Source: Ashinkailepas kermadecensis (taxonomy: Eukaryota; Arthropoda; Thecostraca; Neolepadidae). Taken from it: a DNA stretch of 64,000 nucleotides. Both the position numbers and the translations under genes were made by a program. Of the stretch, positions 10,714 through 22,422 are shown piece by piece. Under the pieces are notes generated by a model, which had not been told where the DNA came from, did no database searches, and saw only the letters and a list, made by a program, of their open reading frames with translations. The first letter of the stretch is position 1; the number at the start of each line of letters is the position of its first letter. The stretch spans positions 31,001 to 95,000 of the forward strand of contig JAOTOM010003141.1 of the NCBI GenBank assembly GCA_034440615.1, given 5' to 3'.

Positions 10714-12673
10714 GCTATTGCCACACATGACTTCCTAAACAAACCCTATAGTCATACAAGACCAGTGTCTGGCACCCCGCATTAAATGTGTCACCCACTA
10801 TTACCTTAGAAGGTACACCAAAGTTCGCCTTCCAGCTTTCGTGAAGTCATAGTTCTTTTTTCTCTTACATTCAAGACATTGGTAGCATCAAGCGTGTTTC
10901 AATTCTACTGCGCATGAGACAGTTAAAGCAGGTTAAAGCACAATAGTACCGGTTTGGCTAGGTTAGGCTAGTTTAGTTGTTTAACTTTTTTTTTTAATCA
11001 AAAATTTTCAAAAAATTTTAAAAAATCGGAAATTTTCCTTCAAGAGCAGCTGACATTAGGTTCGGTTAGGTTGGATTCGGTTGTTCAATTAATACAACTT
11101 TCAGAATATATATTGCTTAATTTTTGTTTCTAATATTTTATTCAAAGCAGGGGCGTCGATTTGTATCCTTTTTTGGGTCCATGGCCCCACCAATGTTGAT
11201 CTTGGCCTCCTCAAAATTGATTTGCCCCCCTCTCCAAATAGCCTATGCTATTTTTATGCTGAGAAGAAAGTTAAAGGAAATTCTTGCTTAAAGGCATTCT
11301 TACTACTTTAATCTTGATCTTTAATAATACTTTATCACAATGTCACCGCTAACAGGGGAAAAAAAGATATTTGTGTGGATGTCACCGGTTTCGCTGCACT
11401 AAAGACAAAATTTGTTTGTTTACCATTATCACGATCGACGGAGGTCGTCAAACGCTGATTGGTCGGCTCAAGCGTCTCCCTTTTTTATTGGACTAAAATG
11501 CTGGAGCGCACCCCCCTGGGTTCACGCAACAAACTCTGCTTAGCAATAGGACCCTGGTTCATAAAGCCACCCCAACAAGAACTCGGATTAAACTTTTTTA
11601 TTTTTAATCAGATACAGTCACTAGATGATTTGAACGCTTCGGACTGATTGATCGTGACGTAACCAGTTCGATATAGCCCGATTCCTATGCTGTACAGGGA
11701 GCTGCTGCGATTTCCGAAAAACCATATATCGGATTATATTGCGCCATTTCACATGATTCTGGCACCGCAAAAGGATCGCTTCGCTTTCTTTCACCAATCT
11801 ATCTCCCATTTTTGCTCTAGCAATCGAAACTATCGCGGCATATAGCGTCAAAGTATGTTTTCTTGCACAGTGCCCAACCCGCATCCCAAACTTCGGTGCA
11901 GTTACGCCCAGCCGTGAGGCACAGAGGTATGAACTCAAACTCGAGATCCAGAGTTGGCGGGTTCGAAGCTCTCCAAGAACCCTGCTTTTTCAACCGCATT
12001 ATTTTGCATTTTTTAATTAGTAGGAACATTACTGCGTGCTATCAAACATATTGATCACGCTAACTGCAACCTTAATCCTTGGCAACGCGGTACATATTTT
12101 ATCGTCGCTTTACCGAGGCTTATTTACCGACGCACCCGAGCAGAAATCGGGCATATTCCAATTTCGGTGGAGAAATTCGGCGCAGCCTGGCAATCGCACT
12201 CGTGACATCACAGCTCAGAAGTATGGCACTATGGCGGTTGCAGAAGTGACAAACACCTGCTTGTAAGTTATATAAGGTCAAAACCCATCACCAAATGTGT
12301 CTGGAGAGACTTGATAGACACTAGCGCGCATTAAATGCCACAACTCGTGATGGGCGTTCCTCAAAACATCCAAAATCGTAACATCCAAAGAAAAAATTCC
12401 AGTTACAGAAATTCCAGCGCCTAAAGTCTAAATTTGAGGTTACAGTGGACAAATGTGACGGAGGTGAGACATTTGTGGTGCAATTGCGCGCAGTGTTTAA
12501 TATGGAGGCCAATTTCATATGACGTCGTACTGATTCGTTTTTGTACTTCGCACATTCTGATGTATCTGCAGATTGGTGTGATTTTAAATAGTGAATATAT
12601 AGCTTGCTGATATTTAATTCCCAAAGGAACAGTAGTAGAAAAAGTTTGCAGGTAAGCTTGAACAAGTCCAGTC
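10714..12673. other. no gene seen; low-complexity and a shared short repeat
   Basis: GGTTAGG-like phrases occur at 10960-11070. A block at about 11515-11600 (TTCACGCAACAAACTCTGCT and following) recurs at 48950-49030, downstream of the tRNA-headed SINE there, so it is probably part of the same dispersed repeat. Short frames at 11621-12266 on both strands are unremarkable. Confidence 0.5.
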
Positions 12674-13152
12674 CATGCATTTTATAACTTTATATAGGGT
12701 GTACCTAGCAGTGGATTCAGCACCTTCCTTCGGGATGTGATACTGATGAGATTGTCTATGGTAGCACAATGGGTATGATGGGAGGAGTTTGTAATTGTTG
12801 AGTGTATTATGCAATAGCAAGTGAGTCTCTTATTAAGTCTGAACGCTTTATGAATTTGTTTGGGGTGTGCCTAGCAGTGGATTCGGCACCTTCCTTCGGG
12901 ATGTGATGCTGATGAGATTGTCTATGGTGGCACGATGGGTATGATGGGAGGAGCTTGTGATTGTTGAGGGTGTTATGCGGTAGCAAGTGAGTGGTGCTAG
13001 ATAGGCTGGGTTATATAGCTTCCTAGGAACTTGGGATAAGGGATTGATTGGGGTGAGAGTATGTACATTTATAGTACCTTTTCTAGATAGGCTTAACCCA
13101 GATGGGCCCCGGTGGCTCTTATTAAGCCTTAATACTTTATGACTTTATGTAT
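12674..13152 (+). mobile_element. 5'-truncated CR1 3' UTR with 166-bp tandem units
   Basis: This is the forward copy of the 3' region found on the minus strand at 60446-60990. Two tandem units begin at 12699 and 12865 (period 166 bp), both containing CTAGCAGTGGATTC and CCTTCCTTCGGGATGTGAT. The element ends with AATACTTTATGACTTTATG, matching the ACTTTATG-repeat tail of the long CR1 copy. No coding part remains. Confidence 0.7.
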
Positions 13153-14117
13153 GCCTTTTTCTGATTTGTGCTTAGGGTTTCCATGTTAATATCACATAAC
13201 TACCACGTTTGTCTTCAAAAAGAGCTGTTTTTAGTTTACTTTTATTAATATTTTCACTCCACTGCTCTTAGTGCTTTTTCTGCCCAGGATTGGGGCACCT
13301 AGTGTCGCATTTCCGTTCAGGGGTTGGCACACCTTTTGGTCAATTTACAGCTTAAGGTAATTTCTGATTTCTTGAATTTGTTTAATGCAATGTTTAGGAA
13401 TGTGATGAACATGATGTTACTGCTCATTTTGGTAAATTTGTGTTTTAAGGTGTTTTATGAATTCGTAGAATGTATCATTTCAATGCAATGCTTATGAATG
13501 TGACTCAGATGATGGCACCACCCATTTTCTATACAAATGCCTACATTTCGGGTTGTGAGCAAAATAACACCAAAAAGGCTTTGAATTAGGTGACATAGGA
13601 TGAGCTATTTTTTATAAAAAGAAATGCAACATAACCTAACCTAACCTAGCCTAGCCTTCCTTTGGAGAAAAACAAAACCAAAACATTAAGTTGTAAAAAT
13701 TTCAAGCAATGTATTTTTTTTAACAATAAAAAATGTAACCCAACTTAACATGTTGAAATGTAAAAGAACAATAACATGTTGAAAGTACTATATTTTCAGG
13801 AATGGAATCCAGTGCTGATTATATCTTCTGTAATAAATTTGCAAATCAGATCCACATCATTAGTGTTAATAAATATGGCAAATTCATAGAAATGCATACC
13901 CCGGTTTGTGGACAAGAAGTTATTCTGATGATTTCTGATGTATTGGAACATGACAAATGTTTCATGATAGAAGCAGGCAAAGTTAAAGTACTTATATCTC
14001 AATAAGTGGTCAGTTCACTAACAAGACAGCAAATTCACTCAAATAGCACTCAAAACACCAGGCGGCCCACTCTTTTTGCAAGTTTAAAATCGATGACAGT
14101 GCTTTCTTGAATCATGT
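13153..14117. other. no confirmed gene; one weak candidate terminal exon
   Basis: A 67-codon frame (13802-14005, plus) starts just after a TTTTCAG acceptor-like site and ends in TAA. It has no recognisable domain, and an equally long frame lies antisense, so it is not called. TAACCTAACCTAACC at about 13630 is a short TTAGG-type run. Confidence 0.3.
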
Positions 14118-15134
14118 TTAACCCGCGCACGTCCGGGGGGGGATGATATCTGCCCCCCCTGCGGTTTTTCCTACTTTGCCGCCATACTAATCGGGTTAGC
14201 AAGGCCAAACCTCGCATGGCTGCTCATTGGTCTATTCCGCATATCCTCAGACATTTTTGACCCTGGGTCATCTCAAGTCAGGTCACCAGGTCATGCGAAG
14301 TGACCCAACATCCCTCGGAGTTCTAAGTGGCATCACTCCCACAATAATTGGGCGATTGATTTCAAACTTATATCACGTCATGATCTTATCATGGACTATA
14401 ATATGAATATCACGTTTTTTTTGTAGCATTGACCTGAGGTCAGGTCGCGGCCATGGCTTCCCTATTATAGGCCTATGGTAAAATATACAAATGTTTCCTG
14501 GTTATATATTTGCTCTCGGAATGACCTCCAACGGTTATGGCGTGTAGTTCAAAGCTATTCTCAATGTCACCGCTGACATTTTTGCTCAGTGACCTCACCA
14601 AGGTCAGCTGAGGTCACCTGGAATCACTAGCACATTTCTGCGCATTATATCGCACTGCATTGAGCTAGAAGGCTGAAATTACCATCATTGTGCTTGTATC
14701 GCCAAGACGTGTCGATTGATATACTACATGACCTCCCTAGTCTAACCCATGACTTTGACCTGAGGTCATAATTTCGGTGACCCATCTGTTGACCTGACCT
14801 TAAATTACACAGCGTATGTCGATAGCACATTTCAAGGGCTGTCGAATAGCATTTGCAGTTTGTTTCTATCTGTTACAGGTCCTGAGATATGTGCCAATAT
14901 CTGAGGGTCCCACCCGATCCGGTAGAATTTGACATATGATGACCCAGTGACCTAAATATTGACCTGAGCGAGAAAATGACCGAAATACTTTCGATAGAGC
15001 TTGTCACCAGCTATCCACGCCGTTTTCCCTTTTTCGCTACCTAGCATAGTTCTGGAGATCTTAGAGGGGGCAGACATCTGCCCCCCCCCCGGACATGCGA
15101 AGTTTGCGCGGACCGCCGGACGTGCGAGTGTTAA
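14118..15134 (-). mobile_element. 1.02-kb TTAA-bounded element, copy B, inverted relative to copy A
   Basis: Same family as 9695-10713, in opposite orientation. TTAA flanks both ends (14118-14121 and 15131-15134), with the terminal CCCGCGCACGTCC and, inversely, CACTCGCACGTCCGGCGG. The interior matches copy A throughout, with small substitutions and indels. I count 15 exact AGGTCA/TGACCT hexamers, for example at 14280, 14288, 14430, 14437, 14590, 14601, 14611, 14790 and 14795. There is no coding capacity. The two copies enclose 3.4 kb of unrelated sequence. Confidence 0.85.
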
Positions 15135-15989
15135 AGCACATGAAGGAAATGTATTGCTAACAGTTGTAAGGAACTGATGTGTGTAACGTTTAATTAACAT
15201 TTATAATGTACTGATGTTTGTACACAAAATATAGATCACTATTCTGAATAGCATGGGAAGTATGATGCCATATATCATGGCTAATTTATGGGCAAACTGT
15301 TATGCAGCAGATTCCCTGCATTGTTACTTAGTTATTTGGGCTTTAGGGCACATCGACCATGTTGATCACATAGCTCCCTGCATTGTTGTTAACTGATATA
15401 TCAGAATGTTTGCAAATTCACTCATGAGTGAATCCATACCATTTTCACTGGGGTATAAAGGCTACATCATAACATTGCTTCTACAATGCATATAACAGAA
15501 AGCCATCTCGATTGTCCTACTTACACAGGACACCATAGAAGTCAATGAAACCAATGGAAACCATAGAAGTCAATGAAAATGTTACTTCATCCACTGTATT
15601 GTTAATGGAAACAGAAGTCTCTTGAACCATATGTTATGTCCTTCACAGTGTTGCTCCATCCATCTCCAACTCCAACCCTGACTAAACTTCAGGAGCTCAT
15701 CCATCTCCAAAGCAGTCTGTTGAAGATGGTATGTATTGCAGCATAACTACTGTGACTTGAATTCCATGGAACCCATGTTGTCTTACAATCCATCTTGCTG
15801 ATCCATGTAGCAGATGTTTGGTTTTCCTCAAACTGTCTGGATAACTGGGGAGTTGAAATGAAATGTGAGTGATGAAACAGATGAACTATTCCTGGATTCT
15901 TATGTTGCATCATTGCATGGCACAGTGACATACCGAATGGGGGAGGGGGGCATTGTGGACAGTTGCCTCCCCCTCCCCCTCCTGATAGG
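15135..15989. other. no gene seen
   Basis: Only short frames are present. ACCATAGAAGTCAATGAAA is duplicated near 15530-15580. Nothing else is recognised. Confidence 0.5.
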
Positions 15990-16880
15990 TTGTGGGGCCC
16001 CCAAGAATCCGCCGAGCTCAGGAAAAAAATGCATCATACTCCCTAAAAATTGCACTCGGTCCACCAAAAATCGCACCGGGGCTCAGAAAAATGACATTGG
16101 GGGCCCCCAAAAGTAGCGTGGGGGCCCCCGATAATGACGCTTGGGCCTCAAAAGTTTGCACCTGGGCCCCTGAAAATCACGTTGGGGCCGCAAAAAAAGT
16201 CGTGCCGGGGTTCAAGAAAGTCACGACGGGGGCCACAAACGGTCGGGCCGTGGCCTCCTGAAAATCACGCTGAGACTGGGGTACGAAGAATTATCACCCG
16301 GGCCCCTGAAAATCACGCTAGAGGCCTGACAGGTCCCACCGGGGCTCTAAAGGTCTCGTTGAGATCACTCAATAAATGAAGCCGGGTAAATTAAAAACAG
16401 TCCGGACACGGAAAATCAATCTGGGATCTCAACACTGGCTCCAAAAGCCCACAAAACTTGTTGGGCCCCCAAAAACGTGTCGTAGCCACCGCAAGGGATC
16501 CAAACAAGTGACCACGGGGCCCCAAAAAATCGCACTTAGACCAAAAAAAAATCACGCCGCTTCTCTTGAAAATCTCACTGGGGACAAGACGTCGTGCCGG
16601 AGCCCCACAAGTTGCAGCTGGCTTCCCAAGGACCAATATATACCCGGAATGTCACCTTGCGGACGCAAAAATTGCGTCAAGGATCCACAAAATAAGAAAT
16701 CGTCGGACGCCGGAAAAGAAACCTCTTGAGGCACCGAAAAAAAAGCACCGAGAGCCCGAAAAAACGTACCGGGCCCCAAAAATAGCCTGCAGGGCGCTTA
16801 TAAAATAGACTTCACCACAAAAACCACAAGGAGGCTCCATCGAATCGACCAGAGCACCGGAAAATTCAGAATGGGTCCCG
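15990..16880 (+). repeat. degenerate tandem repeat, about 21-24-bp G/C-rich unit
   Basis: A phrase like GGGGCCCCTGAAAATCACG recurs dozens of times with variable spacing of roughly 21-24 bp and heavy divergence. It produces open frames reading like APENHAGAPKNH in several phases, none of which is a gene. The inverse complement of the same kind of sequence appears at 49490-49930. Confidence 0.7.
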
Positions 16881-17854
16881 ACAGAAAATTATCCGAAGGG
16901 CCTTTCTACTCTCGATCGTGCAATCTGCGGAAAAAAACACGTTGAGCAGCCGCAGTGGCGTACTAAAGGGAAAAGTTCCCCTCCCTAATGTCAGGCACCA
17001 AAGAAATACTTTCAGCCACCGTCATCACTATTCAGGTCTGCTGTGCTCTGATGCTCCATCAATGCCGGTGTGTTTTAGCTTGCATCTGATCGCTGAAGTA
17101 TTTTTATTTAAGCCATGCATATTTTATTTCTATTTTATTTAAGTAAATTTTATTAAAGTGTTTGTTGGTGTGTGGAGTGAGGAGGAGGGTAACGGTGACG
17201 GTGACGGTGACGATAGATCCGAGCCCACTATATGGCACGGCAGTCGCATGCTATTGCTCAGAGTTGTTATGTTGACATGTACTGAACACTGCTCTTTTAA
17301 TTATGTGACTTCACCAGTTATTGGACGATTTTCCCCGTTGGTGAGGATGCTGAATAAACATAAACATACACGTCGTCGAATACAACATCGGAATTTCTGA
17401 GATCCGAAAATATAGTGGGCTAAATCCGATTAGTTTTTTTTGTGGGGGGGGGGGGAGGGGTGTAGTGCGTTGGCACTTCGGCCCCCCAATGTTTTTTCAA
17501 AAATCGACACCCTGAAAGTACTTGTCATGGTGAGCTCAGATCACATCTGGCATTTACCCTCTGGTATAAAATATCGCACCGGAGGTCATGCTGTATTAAC
17601 ATACGAATAAAGCCAAGGAAATAAAGCCAATCAACATGCTACAAATTGAAGCCAAGAAAATGCTACAAATTGAAGAGCTTTTATTGTTTGGGCACTGGGA
17701 AGAGCGGCCGACTCAGCCCCACTAATATCTTGGCATCTACTGAAGCCATGGAAAAAGCCTTGGAAATCTAGATTTCGGCTGTAGTGAAATCGCCTTAGTA
17801 AAAATTGTGTGATCCTAGCTCAATGGCTTCAGGTTCAAATGAGGTCGAGATTGG
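16881..17854. other. no gene seen
   Basis: Contains a GGTGAC triplet run at about 17190-17215 and a G-run at about 17443-17460. Small frames have no support. Confidence 0.5.
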
Positions 17855-18058
17855 TCGCCTCACCGCCCTGCCGCTCCACTACACCGACAAATCCCTTGTG
17901 ACCTTGAATGTTCCACCACACCGACAAATCCCTTGTGACCTTGAACGCTCCACGGCCACCGACGAAGCCTTTGTGACCTTGAACGCTTCGTGGCCACTGA
18001 CGAAGCCTTTGTGACCTTGAACGCTTCGTGGCCACCGACGAAGCCTTTGTGACCTTTT
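17855..18058 (+). repeat. 38-bp minisatellite, about 5 units
   Basis: Units contain GACGAAGCCTTTGTGACCTT and GAACGCTTCGTGGCC, with a 38-bp period (for example 17998 and 18036). Diverged units lie at the left end. A two-unit copy occurs at 21058-21120. The frames read through the array in both directions are artefacts of the repeat. Confidence 0.8.
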
Positions 18059-21057
18059 ATTTCTTTATTTATTTCACAATACATGCCCTCCACGTATAGT
18101 GGCTATTATGGACAGTCTGGGTATAACTCACAGATATTTACAAAGAAGGGATAGATTTGTGGTGAATAGTGGGAACACATGCGCAACAAACATTCATACA
18201 CCAACATAATACAATACCCATATCACTCTGCACTACATACACCGTTGCTTGCAACACGAGCTGTAAACGAGTAGTTTATGGAAGTGATATGAAAGCCAGA
18301 GGCGAAAAAAACCAACGACACGCCGACGCACGTCGGTGACAGCTAAAGGGACACGGAAGACTAATGAGACAGCCAAAGGCTGACATGTCTTTTTCTTTCC
18401 AAGCTTGAAAACACTTTTCATTTTTTAAATCAATCGTATCAGTCCATTTCTGGGCTAGTTTACATTAGAAGATGGCATATTTTATATAGTGGTAGCGTCC
18501 TTATGAGACAGCTGCTGGCTGAAAAAAACTGCGGTACAAGTGGCGGCCTATGCTAAATTCTCATAGACGTCGGCGGTATGCCGGTGAGACAGCAAGTGAG
18601 CTGTCTCATGCCGGACATTTGTGGCGCGTTGAACCTTATTGAATGACCTACCTGAACGAAGTAGAATCGGGTCCTGGGAAATGACGTCATGGAAGTTAAG
18701 GGCATCTGCTTGCCCTTAATTAGCGCAATAATTCGTGAAACAAAAAGCAAATGAACACGAAGACAATTTTGTCAAGCAACTTCCAACAGATACCAAAAAC
18801 ATTACCACTTTCTTTCATGGATCAGCGGGTACATTTATAGTTTTCTGTGATGTCATTTGGAGAACAAATTATACCTGGTGGTTTGAATAGTTTCCACTTG
18901 AATGGTAGGAAATTGAATCTCCTTGAATAGTATGAAATAGCCTTGGGTTTTCCATGATCTTTGTCCACCGGTTGGTACGTTCATCAAGTCCTCGGTGGGA
19001 ATAAAGACAATTCTGAGTTCTTTTTGCCCTTGAGGAACAACAAGTTGAAGCACGGAGGGCAGCTCTTGCTCGTAAAGAATATGTCCTTCGGTGCTGGAGG
19101 AAAGTGGGAACGATGGTGCAGACCGGTGCCCAATGATGATGTCAACGCATCACCAGGAGCAGGTAATTCATGTTTTTTTTGTGGTGATTCACTGGACAAT
19201 TCCATGCAAGCAAGGAATTTATTTTCTTGTGCTGGCTATCACTGCTGACCAGGTTTACGTCCCTAGGTAGGTAGGTAGGTGCCTACCTACCACAGGGTTC
19301 TGTCTATGCTTTGTAATCCTAAATGTGGACAAGAATTTGTGGAGTAATAAAATATGGAGAGGGTGCTTTTCTTTCAGTCTGCGACATCTGAATCTCTGCT
19401 TGTGCTATCTAGTGAGTCTTGAGCATTTTATTGCAGAGCTGTTAATTGTCGAACAATACCATTCAACCCCCAGATAAGAAGGATGAGACAATAATTTGCT
19501 GGAGAGGATGATGTTCTGGGTACCAAAAATCTAACAATAATCAATTTTTCATATTGTACCATGTCCACATTCCCAAGATACAAATTAGGTTCAACTTCTG
19601 GCAACAGGCTGACTTTATTTGATGTGGATTTAATACATCTAGTTGTGCCACTGAAATTTTTAATGATGTAATGTCAATAGGTATTATCATTCCAATTATG
19701 TCTATTCCTACTAAATCATAATCTTTGTGTGCTGCTGTAACCACAAAAGGTATTGTGTATTGTTATCACATCCTTCACAACTGCATCATTGTTATTTGTG
19801 GCCAATTGGAATTCAGCAAAATTTGGCCATTCACGACACCTAGACAAATATGTTGGCAATTTTAGATCAACTCATATTCATGCTGTTACCCTTAAGCCAG
19901 CCAAGACAACATGGTAAATTTGTGCTTGGAGGTTTTTTTTTTTATTCTTGGACCTTTTTTTTCAGTGCAATAGTTGTGAAGGTGACCAAGATGATGGGAC
20001 CATCCATTTTCTGTGCAAATGCTTTTTTTTCAGTTTGGAAGCAAAATAACACTAAAAAGAAGCTTTGAGTCAGGTAACAGTAAGAAAGTGAATGCTTAAA
20101 AAAATATAAATAACAGTTAAACAAAACCTGGCCTCCCTTTGAATACAAAAATCAAGGAAGGAAACTGGAAAATTTCAAACAATATTTTTTCTTCAAATTA
20201 CCCAACTTATAAAAACTTAACACAACCTAATGAAACCTACCATAATATGCTTTGAAAGAAAAACAGTTTCCAATTTTATTTTGACAATTGTTGATTTTTT
20301 TAAACACTTCCAGCTTATGAAACCAAACTAGTATTATTGCAGTTTAAGGTAATCACAAGACAAGTTTTGCACACATCCTACTTCATAAAACATACAAAGG
20401 GGTTAGTTTTTGTTTAGTTAGGTTAGGTTAGGTTTTGTTGTAAGTTATGCTTTTTTGGAAAAAATGGGTATTTAAAAACAATATTGAAGTATTCTTTGTT
20501 CAAAAACAGTTTAGGCTGGGTTGGGTTACGTTAGATTTGGTTAGGTTTTTTGCTTTTCAATAAAAAAAAAGAAGAATTGTTTGCAAATTATCCATTTTTA
20601 ACAGATAATTTGTATTGCATGGAAAGTTAGGCTAGGTTAGGTTATGTTACATATTTTTTCTTTGTTTTGAATGTTACTTTGTATGCTATATTACAACAAC
20701 TTTGTATGCTACTTACTTACAACTTTGTATGCTATACTTTGTATGCTATTGCCGCCTCCAGCGGCGGCCCCCCATAAATATTTTGTGGATTTGATGGTGA
20801 CAAAACTCACGATTCGAAACATAAAAAGTGCTACTCTCCAATTTCTAGCTGAAATATGTATCAACTGCAATGAGGATCAAACATGCTTTTTCAACACGGC
20901 GAAGCAAGCGTGTGAGGAACTTGTTTTATTCACCATATATGCAATGAATTTGAGACAGCTCACAGGTTCGTCGGTGACAGCTTCGGCATTTTTTTCACCC
21001 CTGGTGAAAGCGATGGCCTAAATGTGAGTGCATGGTGTACACAAATATATTTGAATC
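18059..21057. other. no gene seen; short palindrome and TTAGG-like runs
   Basis: A palindromic GTAGGTAGGTAGGTGCCTACCTACC lies at about 19266-19290 (kept here as a description of one short motif of alternating GTAG/CTAC). TTAGGTTAGGTTAGG-type runs occur at about 20418-20436 and singly at 20540 and 20630. Short frames such as 18961-19248 have no domain. The stretch is A/T-rich and looks intergenic or intronic. Confidence 0.45.
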
Positions 21058-21120
21058 TACCTTGAACGCTCGGCGGCCACCGACGAAGCCTTTGTGACCT
21101 TGAACGCTCGGCAGCCGGGT
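21058..21120 (-). repeat. isolated copy of the 38-bp minisatellite unit
   Basis: Two phrases CCTTGAACGCTCGGC flank GACGAAGCCTTTGTGA, matching the array at 17855-18058. The orientation label is arbitrary. Confidence 0.6.
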
Positions 21121-21580
21121 GGCCGACCGGCGATTGTCTTCAAGATTCAGTCCGTCCGAAAGATTGCTTTTGAAGTACAAACTGTGTTCCAGGTAGAGCT
21201 GATATGATACTGAAATATTTTCGCAAACTGTTCCGGTTTTGTCCTTGTAACCTGACCTTAGGTCATGCTAGGATAATGCAAATATTGAAGAAAAAAACTA
21301 CAACTTCAGGCTTCAATAAAAAAATCGCGTCAGATAACTTTAGGTGTCTGAAGTTAGACTTGTTGCATGTCGTGCAGTGTTTTCCTCAGCATGATTATCA
21401 GTAAGAAAACAGGATAAGCTAACCGTACGCTCATATTACAACATAACGTAGAACCAAGTTCACACTGGATATATTTCGGTCACGGGGCTACGTCAAGAGT
21501 AACCAGTTTATTTTACGAGCAAAAAATCACTAGGCAAGTTTACCTTGTAACTAAGCACAGTGATCAGCCTTCATTCTCAC

Positions 21581-21585
<5 letters not shown>

Positions 21586-21624
<39 letters not shown>

Positions 21625-21830
21625 TAAATGTTGAGAGCAGATTATCTTTAATGCATGTCTCATTGAATAAAACAGCATACTTCGCATTGATGTACCTCTT
21701 TGAAAGGCTCTCAAATCGCCTGATGATGGCCCGTTCTTGTGAAGAAGCTGCATGAAAAATTGTGCATATATTCTCGTATTCAAGTAACGTTTCGTGATAT
21801 CAAGAAAGCGTAGTACGAGCATTCATACAC
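21586..21830 (-). mobile_element. Penelope-like element 5' fragment with decayed hammerhead
   Basis: Read on the minus strand, this fragment matches 26424-26586 closely. It encodes LLEYENI followed by AASSQERAIIRRFESLSKR and then FNETCIKDNLLSTFTNIYI, which fits the N-terminal part of Penelope-like proteins. Its upstream portion (21772-21819) keeps GAAACGTTACTTGAATACGAG of the hammerhead but has lost CTGATGA and most of helix II. It ends in an AT microsatellite (21586-21622). It lies head-to-head with the Penelope C-terminal fragment at 21930. Confidence 0.55.
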
Positions 21831-21929
21831 AGGGCACAAAAACACTGCTCTACATGCCACTGATTCATCAAGAAATGCAGCGAATAAAAACACATTCTGG
21901 TAAATAACAACTACGAAATGAGTGATATT

Positions 21930-22330
21930 GACCACCAGATTCGGCTACAATTGCATAAGTACTGCCGGTCACCACTTGGACAGCACCCGAACAATGCTAA
22001 AGGGAAACAGATACAGCTATTATATTAGGGTCACATGTCATCCGCATATAAAACAGACGAAACAGTATTGCGCACCATCATCGATAGAAATTGTGTCCCC
22101 ACTACACAAAATGACAAAATAAATATCACAATTCGTTACCGATGTCCACGAGTCTCTGATCTCATCGTGTGCAACAACTTGACTAAAGATAGAAGCATGC
22201 TCAAAACGACCAATGTAGTGTATGAGTTCCGATGCCCTATTGGCGACTGTGCGCGCCGCCCAGCCTCATCCTACATTCAGAGTCAGATTTATTGAGGTCT
22301 CCACAATAATATGGCTTTTCAGCCCTCTCG
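21930..22330 (+). pseudogene. Penelope-like element C-terminal fragment (GIY-YIG linker region)
   Basis: A frame containing YKTDETVLRTIIDRNCVP, then a short linker and LKTTNVVYEFRCPIGDC, then a degraded SSYI, is typical of the region between the reverse transcriptase and the GIY-YIG endonuclease of Penelope-like elements. The motif VVYEFRCP...SYI corresponds to the two tyrosine strands of GIY-YIG. The rest of the nuclease is missing or mutated (stop at about 22293). The fragment is truncated on its right where a non-LTR element begins at about 22423. Confidence 0.65.
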
Positions 22331-22422
22331 TCAATACATTGCTGTAAAACTATATACATAATCCTACTTCTCGTGTCAATAAACAAGAGTCAATTAAAAA
22401 TCATCTAGACATAAATCACGCT

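Noticed and set aside
20418..20436. Telomere or internal telomeric array
   Set aside because: Only about three GGTTA units; scattered single copies nearby suggest simple A/T-rich drift.
21720..21728. Second hammerhead core CTGATGATG on the plus strand
   Set aside because: No GAAA follows a helix II at the right distance; it lies in the coding part of the inverted Penelope fragment.
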